Assembly: GCA_027334565.1 (NCBI GenBank)
Contig: DAHWUP010000003.1
Location: 1 to 64,000 of the forward strand
DNA from: Candidatus Levyibacteriota bacterium
GTDB lineage: Bacteria > Patescibacteria > Microgenomatia > Levybacterales > UBA12049
DNA length: 64,000 bases
Direction of reading: 5' to 3'
Part shown: one piece after another, positions 7,210 to 14,427 of the stretch
Layout: every line of letters begins with the position of its first letter
Numbering within the stretch: the first letter of the stretch is position 1
Made by a program: the position numbers and the translations under genes
Notes under the pieces: generated by a model
What the model saw: the letters and a program-made list of their open reading frames with translations, nothing else
Database searches by the model: none
Told to the model about the DNA's origin: nothing

Positions 7210-8010
7210 ATGAAGAAAATAATTTTGTTGGCCTTTGCCTGGCTGCTTTTTTCCGCAGTGCCCGCATTGGGCGCGAAAACGAATAACGCCGGGGCAGATA
7301 AAACTTATGTATGGCATTTGTCCGGCGCGGTGATGCCTATTCCCCCATACGGTCTGGCCGACATTGTCGGATCGGATACGGCCTCAAAGCTGATAGTTAA
7401 CCAGCCAAACGGCAACGTATCCGCCAATTTGACCGGGGTGATGAAAGGGCTAATGCCGAATACGACCTATACGGTGTATCTTTCAAATCCTTATGTAAAA
7501 TACATTCCGGGGGCGATTGTGGGTACTTGGACGGTAATGGGTAGCTATACGCATGATATAACCGCTACCATAGGTCCCGACGGATCCTTTACCGGAATCG
7601 GAGGATATCCTTCGGGCGCATATCCCTATACGAGTCCCGGACAAACTCCGGAAGCAATCGCGGGAGGACAGATCACCGGTAATACGATCACCTTTACTAC
7701 AACATATGCCGGCCCGTACGATCCGGGCTATACTGCAACGGTGATCGGAACCATCGGTGTCGACGGATCGATTACCGGTAACGTACCCTGGCTTTGGAGT
7801 GCACCAGCAGGAACGGTAACGCTAAATAGCGGAAATACGGGTTGGCCGGGTCAATTAACCGGCACCGAGCCGTTTACCTTTACTACCAGCAGCGACGGTA
7901 CGGGAAGCTGGCACTACAACTTTAAGGGCGAAGCTCCCGGTGCATTGTCGGTTTGGATAAACAGCGATGCTGGAACGATATTGATAAGTGATCCAATCAC
8001 TTTACCATGA
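7210..8010 (+). CDS. Secreted beta-rich hypothetical protein
   Basis: 266 aa with a signal peptide (KK, a hydrophobic stretch, then PALGA at about residue 22). The mature part is rich in Thr, Gly, Ser, Pro and aromatic residues, with repeated short strands such as ITGNTITF and SITGNVPW, suggesting a beta-sandwich or repeat-built surface protein. Cysteine is absent. No catalytic motif is visible. It has a strong ribosome binding site, a likely CRP-activated promoter and its own terminator, so it is probably an abundant, regulated exported protein. Confidence 0.75.
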   Translation: MKKIILLAFAWLLFSAVPALGAKTNNAGADKTYVWHLSGAVMPIPPYGLADIVGSDTASKLIVNQPNGNVSANLTGVMKGLMPNTTYTVYLSNPYVKYIPGAIVGTWTVMGSYTHDITATIGPDGSFTGIGGYPSGAYPYTSPGQTPEAIAGGQITGNTITFTTTYAGPYDPGYTATVIGTIGVDGSITGNVPWLWSAPAGTVTLNSGNTGWPGQLTGTEPFTFTTSSDGTGSWHYNFKGEAPGALSVWINSDAGTILISDPITLP

Positions 8011-8034
8011 TCATGCAGCTGTTAGAACATTAAA

Positions 8035-8068
8035 ACAACCCGCCCGGTGGAAACGGGTTGTTTTTTTT
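8035..8068 (+). terminator. Rho-independent terminator
   Basis: ACAACCCG (8035-8042) pairs with CGGGTTGT (8054-8061) and is followed by eight T in a row including the stem end. It ends the secreted protein transcript. Confidence 0.9.
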
Positions 8069-8147
8069 AGCTTAAGTTATCGTAATTTTGGAAAATTAAT
8101 AATTTAAACGATTATTTAAAGAAAACGTGACAAATGTTCCAAAATCA

Positions 8148-8579
8148 CTATTCCATCTGGTCCTTTAGGTTTTCTAAAGCGTCCTCCAGAATTTTTTGAT
8201 TGTATCTGCCCAAAGTTATAGCGTCGAGCATTTTAGCGAATTTTTGCTTTATCTCATATGAAATGGTCAGCGTTGTTTTGGTTTTTCCGTCCGATTCCTC
8301 TAAAACATATTCCCACTTGGAATCGATATCTCCCCATATGGTTAAGGTATATTTTTGGGGCCTTAAAAACTCGGTTACTTTTGCGCTTCCGGTCATTTTT
8401 ACCCCGGTCATGTTATATGTCCAGTCAAAGGTTTGACCAAGTCCCGGTTGTTCGGGCCTGATATTGATGTTCATTTGTATATACGGATGATAACTGGTGC
8501 TAAGAAGGGGATTTGAAATATAGTCGAAGATATCCGCGGCAGACCGGTTAATCAAGATTGATGAATTGATGGTGGTCAT
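8148..8579 (-). CDS. SRPBCC-fold (START/polyketide cyclase-like) protein
   Basis: 143 aa. The start with NSSILINRSAADIFDYISNP is the typical first strand and helix of the SRPBCC (polyketide cyclase/dehydrase, START-like) superfamily, followed by several beta strands and a long C-terminal helix. Such proteins bind hydrophobic ligands in a deep pocket. Length and layout are normal for the superfamily. It is cytoplasmic, stands alone and is divergent from the gene-free region that follows. The ligand cannot be predicted. Confidence 0.75.
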   Translation of the reverse strand: MTTINSSILINRSAADIFDYISNPLLSTSYHPYIQMNINIRPEQPGLGQTFDWTYNMTGVKMTGSAKVTEFLRPQKYTLTIWGDIDSKWEYVLEESDGKTKTTLTISYEIKQKFAKMLDAITLGRYNQKILEDALENLKDQME

Positions 8580-8784
8580 CGCTTATAATAAAATTAAAAA
8601 TTTACTATCATTTTAGCACAATCTATAACCAAAAATGATAAAACTGTCTAAATAATTTGTTCTTTGGCTTCTTGTTGGGCTTTTTTCCGGTGATCGGCTT
8701 TACAGACAATTTGCAAACTTATAGTTAAAGTAAGCATATATGAAGTCAATTTACCAAATTAGCCGCAACAGAAATATTTTTTCA

Positions 8785-9040
8785 AACCTTGCGGGAGTCG
8801 GGCTGACGGACGGGTCAGTGCCTGCTCAAGTTTCATAAGGTGATTTAACGCGGTAAGTTTGCGGATACAAACTTTAACCAAGGTTTCCTATTGCAAGCAT
8901 TAGGAATACCGAAGTTTTCAAGCGTTGTTGGAGATAAGTCGGGCGCAACCGAGGCCAACAAGCTTGAGTAACCGCGTTAATCCCCAGGTTAGCTAAAACC
9001 ATTGAACAACCCATTTGCGATTGCGAATGGGTTGTTTTTT
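8785..9040 (+). ncRNA. Candidate structured RNA, unassigned
   Basis: The stretch 8580-9244 has no protein gene but is packed with nested complementarity. An 8786-8841 hairpin has ACCTT/AAGGT, GCGGG/CCTGC and GCTGAC/GTCAGT stems. A perfect 10-bp helix, TTAACGCGGT (8845-8854) with ACCGCGTTAA (8971-8980), closes a multi-branch junction holding AAGTTTG/CAAACTT (8855-8874), a 9-bp hairpin with one bulge (8882-8910) and a 13-bp hairpin with one bulge (8918-8967). The terminator at 9005-9040 follows 25 bases later. It lacks the hallmarks of tmRNA, RNase P RNA and SRP RNA that I know, so no name is given. The promoter is not clear. Confidence 0.55.
9005..9040 (+). terminator. Rho-independent terminator of the structured RNA
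   Basis: AACAACCCATT (9005-9015) pairs perfectly over 11 bp with AATGGGTTGTT (9026-9036), followed by a T run. No protein gene precedes it on this strand within 990 bases, which supports an RNA gene upstream. Confidence 0.9.
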
Positions 9041-9073
9041 GTAACATAATGCAGTCGTATGCGTTCTAAAATT

Positions 9074-9163
9074 AGGCAGCGATGACCTGCCTGGGAATAG
9101 GAGACTCATGTTCAATTCCCAAGAGTAAACAGCCCCTAGTAAACCAACTTCAGGGGCTGTTTT
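9074..9163 (+). ncRNA. Three-hairpin element ending in a terminator (possible small RNA)
   Basis: AGGCAG/CTGCCT (9074-9092) is followed directly by GGGAAT/ATTCCC (9093-9120) and then AAACAGCCCCT/AGGGGCTGTTT (9127-9162) with a T-rich end. Three adjacent perfect stems without an open frame suggest a short structured transcript or the 3' end of one. A weak TTGTAA and TAAAAT upstream are too far apart for a convincing promoter, so it could instead be read-through control between the RNA gene and the next promoter. Confidence 0.35.
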
Positions 9164-9183
9164 CAGTTGATACTATCCTATAG

Positions 9184-9212
9184 TTGACAATTTATCTTTT
9201 GGGTGGTATAAT
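9184..9212 (+). promoter_or_regulatory. Consensus promoter of the 72-aa gene
   Basis: TTGACA (9184-9189), exactly 17 bases, TATAAT (9207-9212): the full sigma-70 consensus, the strongest promoter in the window. Confidence 0.85.
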
Positions 9213-9244
9213 TCGTGACGACTTTTTTAAAAGAGGTGAAAATC

Positions 9245-9463
9245 ATGAAATGTTCAAAGAATAACTCAAATTCTAAGGGATCCAACGGCAATCCGCACAG
9301 ATATTACAAGAATCATAAAGTACAGATAGAAGACTATGAAAGCATCAGATACCCGAATATGGACGTTAAAAGGATGGTAATCGAAAAAATGCTGGCGGAT
9401 AAGATAAACGATTTATATTTGATAATCGACGAGCTGGAACAGCGGGCTTCGGTACGTGCTTAA
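9245..9463 (+). CDS. Small hydrophilic hypothetical protein
   Basis: 72 aa. The N-terminal 30 residues are rich in Asn, Ser, Lys and Gly, and the C-terminal half is an amphipathic helix (MVIEKMLADKINDLYLIIDEL). AGAGGTGA ends six bases before ATG 9245, which decides against the GTG at 9215 that lies at the expected transcription start. No family is recognised. A perfect consensus promoter plus a Shine-Dalgarno site predicts high expression, which is unusual for an unknown small protein here. Confidence 0.6.
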   Translation: MKCSKNNSNSKGSNGNPHRYYKNHKVQIEDYESIRYPNMDVKRMVIEKMLADKINDLYLIIDELEQRASVRA

Positions 9464-9563
9464 AAACTTTGCAGTCATTGGTGATTTGAATTACAGATAA
9501 GAGTTTGGTTCTACAATAGTATTTTAAATACACTTTCTGCAAATTGGAGTGGCTTTGTTGTTT

Positions 9564-10187
9564 ATGAATGTTGCAATAATCGGTTCCGGAAATATGGCCA
9601 ATGGTATCGGTACGCGTCTTGTTTCGGGTAATCATAATCTAGTCATTTATGACCGGGATTTGCAAAAAGCAGCGACGCTTGCAAAGAAATTGGGTGCGGT
9701 TGTAAAAAGTAAAAGCCTGGGCGATGAAATCGATGAAGAAGTCGTGATTTTAGCTCTTCCTTACAACGCAACTTTGGAGGTTGTTGAAAAAGACGGTAAC
9801 TTATTTAAGGGCAAAGTCGTTGTAGATATTTCCAACCCCCTTGATTTTGAGACCTTCAAATTGATCCCCAAGCCGGGAACTTCAGGCGCGCAGGAAATCG
9901 CCAAACTTATACCCGACAGTAAGGTATTAAAGGCCTTTAATACAACCTTTGCGGGAACTCTCGTAAAAGGAGAAGTGGACGGCAAAAAACTTGATGTTTT
10001 TATCGCGGGCGACAACGAAGATGCCAAGAAAACTCTTACCGAAATTATAGAAAGTTCGGGATTAAGGGCATTTGATATAGGACCCTTGGAAAGCGCCTAC
10101 GTTTTGGAAGAACTCGGACGTTTGCACATAAGTTTGCAAAATAAACTTGGCAATACCTGGATGACCGCGGTCAAAATCCTTCCTTAA
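9564..10187 (+). CDS. NADP oxidoreductase, coenzyme F420-dependent-like
   Basis: 207 aa. The start NVAIIGSGNMANGIG is a dinucleotide-binding Rossmann loop, and the order of strands (VVILALPYNA, VVVDISNPLD, KAFNTTFAG) matches the PF03807 family of F420-dependent NADP reductases and their bacterial relatives that act on NADP(H) without F420. No F420 synthesis gene is seen here, so a different redox partner is likely. ATG 9564 is chosen over GTG 9549 because the fold begins immediately after it. The gene is monocistronic. Confidence 0.8.
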   Translation: MNVAIIGSGNMANGIGTRLVSGNHNLVIYDRDLQKAATLAKKLGAVVKSKSLGDEIDEEVVILALPYNATLEVVEKDGNLFKGKVVVDISNPLDFETFKLIPKPGTSGAQEIAKLIPDSKVLKAFNTTFAGTLVKGEVDGKKLDVFIAGDNEDAKKTLTEIIESSGLRAFDIGPLESAYVLEELGRLHISLQNKLGNTWMTAVKILP

Positions 10188-10242
10188 GCTTTAATAGATT
10201 TGCTTATTTGACTTTTTTCCTATTTTTTCGGATGATTGAAAT

Positions 10243-10692
10243 ATGCTTAAAGGTTTGAAAGTTTCGCACCCTAATATTTACCGATATCTGTTTACGGTAA
10301 CTACTTTTTCCAAACTATTGGCACTTTTTTTCTTTATACTTTTTCCCGTCCTCGGATTTTATATGGGAGCAGGATACGAAAATGCTGTTCAGGTTTCCCG
10401 GGAACAAAGTCCTCAAGCATTAAGTCCTACGCCGAAACTGATCGGAGGGGACAGGGATTCACATGGATGCCTTTTAGCAGCAGGCTATTCGTGGTGCGGG
10501 GCAAAGAACAAATGCTTAAGGGTCTGGGAAGAGCCGTGTGCGGCTACACCTTCTGCCACACCGACACAAACAACCTGCAGAAGCGACAGCGATTGTCCGG
10601 CTTTGGAAAAGTGTATGACCGTAGGGCCGATAATCGCCAACCAACCGGTTCAAAAAACCTGCGTAAAACAGGGAACCGCGGTTCCTCTATAA
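10243..10692 (+). CDS. Membrane-anchored cysteine-rich protein
   Basis: 149 aa. A single hydrophobic helix at about residues 23-43 anchors an exported domain. After a Pro/Ser linker come GGDRDSHGCLLAAGYSWCG with CLRVWEEPC, a Cys-Trp motif that I know from scattered bacterial exported proteins, then a second cluster CRSDSDCPALEKC. Eight cysteines in the outer part suggest disulfides. The function is unknown; the second cluster resembles small disulfide-rich inhibitor or binding modules. TTGACT (10208) and GATGAT (10231) precede the ATG by six bases, again predicting a leaderless transcript. Confidence 0.65.
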   Translation: MLKGLKVSHPNIYRYLFTVTTFSKLLALFFFILFPVLGFYMGAGYENAVQVSREQSPQALSPTPKLIGGDRDSHGCLLAAGYSWCGAKNKCLRVWEEPCAATPSATPTQTTCRSDSDCPALEKCMTVGPIIANQPVQKTCVKQGTAVPL

Positions 10693-10703
10693 CACACTAA
10701 ACA

Positions 10704-10731
10704 TAGTCAGCAATCGGTAATCTGTTATAAT
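10704..10731 (+). promoter_or_regulatory. Promoter of the glutaredoxin gene
   Basis: A weak TAGTCA (10704-10709), 16 bases, perfect TATAAT (10726-10731), then six bases to GTG 10738. A leaderless GTG-started mRNA is predicted. Confidence 0.5.
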
Positions 10732-10737
10732 CAAACG

Positions 10738-10998
10738 GTGATAAAACCACAAATAATCTTATACGGAGCTCCCTGGTGTGGAGACTGTAAACGCTCGATT
10801 AGTTACTTTAAGCAAAAAGGAATTAAATTCCGGTATGTCGACATTGATAAGGATGAAAAAGCCGCACAAAAAGTGATCGAAATCAATGACGGAATGCGCT
10901 CCATCCCTACAATAATATTCCCCGACCAAACGGTTTTGGTCGAACCGTCAAACCGGGAGCTAAAAGAAGCTTTGGATAAGCATGGTTTTTCTTCTTAG
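10738..10998 (+). CDS. Glutaredoxin / mycoredoxin-like protein
   Basis: 86 aa with APWCGDCKR near the N terminus (CxxC active site), the middle strand FRYVDIDKD and the cis-Pro segment SIPTIIFPD. These are the marks of the small glutaredoxin, NrdH and mycoredoxin group that reduces disulfides or mixed thiols in the cytoplasm. It starts with GTG directly after a TATAAT box. The stop overlaps that of the convergent unknown gene by four bases. Confidence 0.88.
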   Translation: MIKPQIILYGAPWCGDCKRSISYFKQKGIKFRYVDIDKDEKAAQKVIEINDGMRSIPTIIFPDQTVLVEPSNRELKEALDKHGFSS

Positions 10999-11522
10999 AC
11001 TCTGCGAAGTTCGGGTTTAAATATAACTGGTTTGTAGCGGCTTATGGGCTTATGCCGTTGCCAAACCGGAAGATGGGGAGTTTCCGGGACCTTAGGCGGC
11101 TTGTTAGATGCGGCTTCGGTAACAGATTGCTCCAAATCACCGTTTATGATCTGTTCCTTGGTGATACGTTTATCGCGCAGGGCCACTGCTTGTTGAAAAG
11201 TCAAATTCGGTATTCCGGTCGAAAGCCTGATTATATCCAGAAGGTGTCTGGTGCGTTCGGAAACGGAATCGGGTCTGACAACGGCGGATCTTAAATGGGG
11301 AACGATAAAGCGTTCAAAGCCGACCCTCATTGATTCTCTTTTGGCAGCCACATCGTCCGTAGCTTTTAAGGACGGATAGATGCGTAGAACGGTTTCGACA
11401 GGAATTTCGGAAAATTCCGGAAGCGAACCGTTGGCAAGCGGGGTGAATTTTGCCGCTGCGGTCAGTTCCGCTATAGTAGGCTGGCCAATTGCTTTATTTA
11501 ATCTTTCCGTAGATGCCACCAT
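10995..11522 (-). CDS. Hypothetical protein
   Basis: 175 aa, soluble, mostly helical in the middle (SERTRHLLDIIRLS) and with a Pro/Lys/Arg-rich C-terminal tail. No family is recognised. The frame is open up to 11726, but that extension overlaps the FAD reductase gene and is Cys/Phe-rich noise; a promoter with TTGACA and TATAAC sits at 11563-11535, so ATG 11522 is chosen. Confidence 0.55.
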   Translation of the reverse strand: MVASTERLNKAIGQPTIAELTAAAKFTPLANGSLPEFSEIPVETVLRIYPSLKATDDVAAKRESMRVGFERFIVPHLRSAVVRPDSVSERTRHLLDIIRLSTGIPNLTFQQAVALRDKRITKEQIINGDLEQSVTEAASNKPPKVPETPHLPVWQRHKPISRYKPVIFKPELRRV

Positions 11523-11534
11523 CTTTGAATAGGA

Positions 11535-11563
11535 GTTATAGCATGATTGACAACATTTGTCAA
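11535..11563 (-). promoter_or_regulatory. Promoter with overlapping inverted repeat
   Basis: On the minus strand: TTGACA (11563-11558), 17 bases, TATAAC (11540-11535). The -35 lies inside a perfect palindrome TTGACAA-CAT-TTGTCAA (11547-11563), a possible operator. Confidence 0.6.
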
Positions 11564-11595
11564 AACAGAATAAGAAAATATTTCGATACGCGCTT

Positions 11596-12711
11596 CTAGG
11601 GCAGAAAAATTGATCTTGGGGTGATATGTCCGGCGATAAGATCGATAAAGGTAGAGTCGCTTTTTGAGGCAAGATATATGGCGGCAAGGTCCGAAAGAAG
11701 ATTGTTTTGGCTAAGTTTGTTTGCAAAAACCTGACCTTTTTTGGACAGCCGGTAATCCCGGTAATACTTTTCTTTCCAGTCGTCCTCGTAACGGTGCAAT
11801 AACATCAAATTATGTTCTTTTAAGGCGTCGGAAACCGCGCGGGCGGCCATTTGTCCAGCGTCCAAAATGAACCTGTGTCCTTCGCCCACCATCGGATTAA
11901 CCTGTGAAACACTGTCGCCGACGCAAACGACATTTTTATGGACGAATTTCGTTTTAACGTCGACAGGTATCGTTCCTCCCGACAACCTGTCATTATCCCT
12001 AAGCACCAGTTGTCTTATTTGGGGGTTATCAAACAGTTCGTTGAACCTTTGTCTAAGCGTTGTTTTTACAGACGGGTCGAAGCTGCCGAAACCAAAGATA
12101 GCCCTGTCGTTTCCGAAGGGGAAAATCCATCCGTATCCGCCTTTAAACAGCTTGCCGAAGAAAAGATGGGTCCTAAACTGCGGATCCAGATATTTTACGT
12201 TATACTCAAGCCCCTGGGCAATGTTAAGATTTTTGTCCTGAAGACCGAAACGTTTGCTAAAAAATCCCGCAACACCGGTCGCATCGACAAAGATCCCGGC
12301 ATGAAATTTGTTGCCTTTTTCATCGGTAACCGAACCGACCATGCCTTTTTTATCCAAGGCAAAACCGTTGATATAGGTCGACGGGAAAACCGCGACCTTA
12401 TTGTCGACGGCTTTGTTTAAAAGTTCTTTATATAATTTATGTTTATTAACAATGTAAGCTTTGCCTTTTTTCTTAACGGCAAGATGGGGAGAATGGAAAA
12501 TCACCTCCGATTGTTTTGCCGCCACTATACTTTCAGGCAAACCGAAACGCTCAAGGTCCAGGAAACTTCCCAGGGTGTCGAAGCCTACTCCGGCCGGATC
12601 GTTTTTGCCGTCAATAAGAGCCGTTTTTATATTACGCGCGCCTAAAAGATGGGCAATGCTTAGGCCGCCGATTCCCGATCCGATTATCACGACGTCAAAA
12701 CTTTTTTCCAT
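11596..12711 (-). CDS. FAD-dependent oxidoreductase, geranylgeranyl reductase-like
   Basis: 371 aa. DVVIIGSGIGGLSIAHLL is the N-terminal FAD-binding glycine loop, and GDSVSQVNPMVGEGHRF at about residue 275 is the second FAD motif (GD...P..GEG) of the geranylgeranyl reductase/flavin monooxygenase group. These reduce or oxidise isoprenoid or aromatic substrates. It lies one base after the stop of the upstream GT-C membrane protein, so the two are probably cotranscribed; polyprenyl saturation for a lipid-linked sugar donor would connect them, but this is inference. Confidence 0.8.
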   Translation of the reverse strand: MEKSFDVVIIGSGIGGLSIAHLLGARNIKTALIDGKNDPAGVGFDTLGSFLDLERFGLPESIVAAKQSEVIFHSPHLAVKKKGKAYIVNKHKLYKELLNKAVDNKVAVFPSTYINGFALDKKGMVGSVTDEKGNKFHAGIFVDATGVAGFFSKRFGLQDKNLNIAQGLEYNVKYLDPQFRTHLFFGKLFKGGYGWIFPFGNDRAIFGFGSFDPSVKTTLRQRFNELFDNPQIRQLVLRDNDRLSGGTIPVDVKTKFVHKNVVCVGDSVSQVNPMVGEGHRFILDAGQMAARAVSDALKEHNLMLLHRYEDDWKEKYYRDYRLSKKGQVFANKLSQNNLLSDLAAIYLASKSDSTFIDLIAGHITPRSIFLP

Positions 12712-12712
12712 A

Positions 12713-14047
12713 TCACAATTGCCGCAAAAACCTTTCGATCTTAAGTCTGGTGGTTTGTTCCAGGCCTTTCGAATTTCCCGAGGCTTGTTTTTGAAAAAGC
12801 ATGAAGTTTAGAATGTTAAAGATATTCAAAACGATGAAAAACACGGAAATCAAAATCAGCCAATTCTTTTTTAGTTTGGTAAAAAGTACTGCTGAGAGCA
12901 AAAAGAACAAAGGCAGAGAAGAGATGTACATTCTGCCGCCGAATGATGCCGCAGGCCAACCGCCGTAGGTTTCTATCCCTATTATCTGCACGACAAAATA
13001 TGCAAAAAAGATAAACATTTCCTTCGGTGCTTTCCGAAAGGAAAAAGGAAAAAACAAAAGTAAAAACAAAAGTAAAGGGGTTTTAGTTAGCAAGCCGTTG
13101 GTAGCATCGAACAAACTTCCGAGCAACACATAATGCGGGTATCTTAGCACTCCGATAAAATATGGATGATTCAATACGCTGCCGTAAAGATATTGCCATG
13201 CGAGTAAAAGCGGTATGAGCGCAACACCAAAAGTGAATGAAGCGATTAAAAAATAGATAATCAAAGTTTTAAGTTTAACTTTTTGGTAATAATCGAAAGC
13301 TAGTTTTATAAGAAGAGGCAGTAAAAGCGCGGCTTCCTGTAGCCTTACATAAGCAGCCAACCCGGCGACAAGACCGAGCCAGAAATATTTGGAATTATTT
13401 TCTTTTATTACGAACAAAATATAATAGAATAGCGATACGGCAAAAAACGAGCCGAACTGCGAATTCAAAACGTCGATTGCCAGGTAATAAAACAGCGGGC
13501 TTGCCAAAACTACCAGCATTACCGCAGCCCTTACGAGATTTGTGTTTTTGAATTTGTTTTTGGACAAGACATACGCAAATGTCTTTTCCGTAAGGACTAT
13601 CCCCAGGATCCCGTAAAAAACAGCTCCGATCCCCGATACTATCTGGTAAATGTTTGAGTAGCCGTTTCTAAGCATCCCCGCACCCAGAAAATTCAAACAC
13701 AAAACGATAATATCGGCCAAAGCGTAGAACGGCATAAGCAGTATCGCCATGCCGGGCATATGAAAATTGCCGACCCTACCGGCCGGGGTTAAGGCGGGAG
13801 TGTTGTTGGTATGGGCGTTTGGAAAACCGTTATTGTATCGATAGTCGTAGATATGTGTCAGTTCGTCCTTGAAATTCAGATCATGATCGAAATACACCGA
13901 ATGCAACCAGGCGTAGTATTCGATCCCGTCGCCGTACACGGCTTGTCCGGCAATCGCATAATGTACCATAAAAATAATTCCGAATAAGATAAACAGGAGA
14001 ACATAAAAAAATTTGGAATTAGTAAAATATTTCGAAACGATATTCAT
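12713..14047 (-). CDS. GT-C-type membrane glycosyltransferase
   Basis: 444 aa, about 10-11 hydrophobic helices. After the first helix an outer loop carries YGDGIEYYAW, an acidic motif placed like the catalytic loop of GT-C enzymes (GT39/GT83 type) that use polyprenyl-phosphate sugars. ATG 14047 is chosen because the upstream in-frame ATG 14068 falls on the -10 hexamer. It heads a two-gene run with the FAD reductase. Donor and acceptor are unknown. Confidence 0.7.
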   Translation of the reverse strand: MNIVSKYFTNSKFFYVLLFILFGIIFMVHYAIAGQAVYGDGIEYYAWLHSVYFDHDLNFKDELTHIYDYRYNNGFPNAHTNNTPALTPAGRVGNFHMPGMAILLMPFYALADIIVLCLNFLGAGMLRNGYSNIYQIVSGIGAVFYGILGIVLTEKTFAYVLSKNKFKNTNLVRAAVMLVVLASPLFYYLAIDVLNSQFGSFFAVSLFYYILFVIKENNSKYFWLGLVAGLAAYVRLQEAALLLPLLIKLAFDYYQKVKLKTLIIYFLIASFTFGVALIPLLLAWQYLYGSVLNHPYFIGVLRYPHYVLLGSLFDATNGLLTKTPLLLFLLLFFPFSFRKAPKEMFIFFAYFVVQIIGIETYGGWPAASFGGRMYISSLPLFFLLSAVLFTKLKKNWLILISVFFIVLNIFNILNFMLFQKQASGNSKGLEQTTRLKIERFLRQL

Positions 14048-14066
14048 CTGTCCGTATTTATAATAC

Positions 14067-14095
14067 ATCTTACTGTTTTAAGCAGCGATTGACAA
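14067..14095 (-). promoter_or_regulatory. Promoter of the GT-C gene, sharing its -35 with the opposite promoter
   Basis: On the minus strand: TTGTCA (14095-14090), 17 bases, TAAGAT (14072-14067). Its -35 overlaps five bases of the plus-strand -35 at 14089-14094. Confidence 0.6.
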
Positions 14096-14117
14096 CGGCA
14101 ATTTTGCAAGTTAAACT
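14089..14117 (+). promoter_or_regulatory. Promoter of the 84-aa gene, divergent
   Basis: TTGACA (14089-14094), 17 bases, TAAACT (14112-14117). The -35 sits on the same TTGACAA heptamer used by the minus-strand promoter, so only one polymerase can bind at a time. Confidence 0.6.
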
Positions 14118-14125
14118 GCATGATT

Positions 14126-14380
14126 ATGATGCCCGAAAGAATAAAGCATGCTCAAGTTGATTATTATAGTCGCCGGCCGACGGTAAGACGATCTTTAAGG
14201 AGTACAAAAGGCTATGCGATGGGCTGGGAAAGTATCCCTAACCATTCGGCTTTTTACGTTCGTCCAAAACATCCGGAGCTATCGGTTGCGCCGAAAGTAT
14301 TGCATGTAAAACGACCGAAGCTTGAATTTGAAAGACCGACCTGGGACGCTCCCGCAAGAAAAACATCTTTAAAAAAATAA
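14126..14380 (+). CDS. Small basic hypothetical protein
   Basis: 84 aa, strongly basic (many Arg and Lys), Pro-rich in the second half, without hydrophobic segments. No family recognised. The frame opens at ATG 14120, but with the -10 ending at 14117 the transcript should begin near 14125, making ATG 14126 the likely leaderless start. A nucleic-acid-binding role would suit the charge but is not shown. Confidence 0.5.
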   Translation: MMPERIKHAQVDYYSRRPTVRRSLRSTKGYAMGWESIPNHSAFYVRPKHPELSVAPKVLHVKRPKLEFERPTWDAPARKTSLKK

Positions 14381-14391
14381 ATTCGTTTGTC

Positions 14392-14420
14392 TTGATACTG
14401 CTTCGATTTTAAGCTAAAAT
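14392..14420 (+). promoter_or_regulatory. ileS promoter
   Basis: TTGATA (14392-14397), exactly 17 bases, TAAAAT (14415-14420), then seven bases to ATG 14428. The ileS mRNA should be leaderless; there is no T-box leader. Confidence 0.7.
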
Positions 14421-14427
14421 TGTTTCT

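Noticed and set aside
8785..9040. tmRNA, RNase P RNA or SRP RNA
   Set aside because: No tag-peptide frame, no T-arm/CCA end, no GAGGAAAGTCC-like or ACAGAA blocks and no SRP domain IV loop were found; a covariance search could still overturn this.
11523..11726. N-terminal extension of the 175-aa hypothetical protein
   Set aside because: It overlaps the end of the FAD reductase gene on the same strand, and a promoter lies at 11535-11563 inside it.
11938..12420. 160-aa open frame antisense to the FAD reductase
   Set aside because: Overlaps a well-supported gene and has no family features or promoter.
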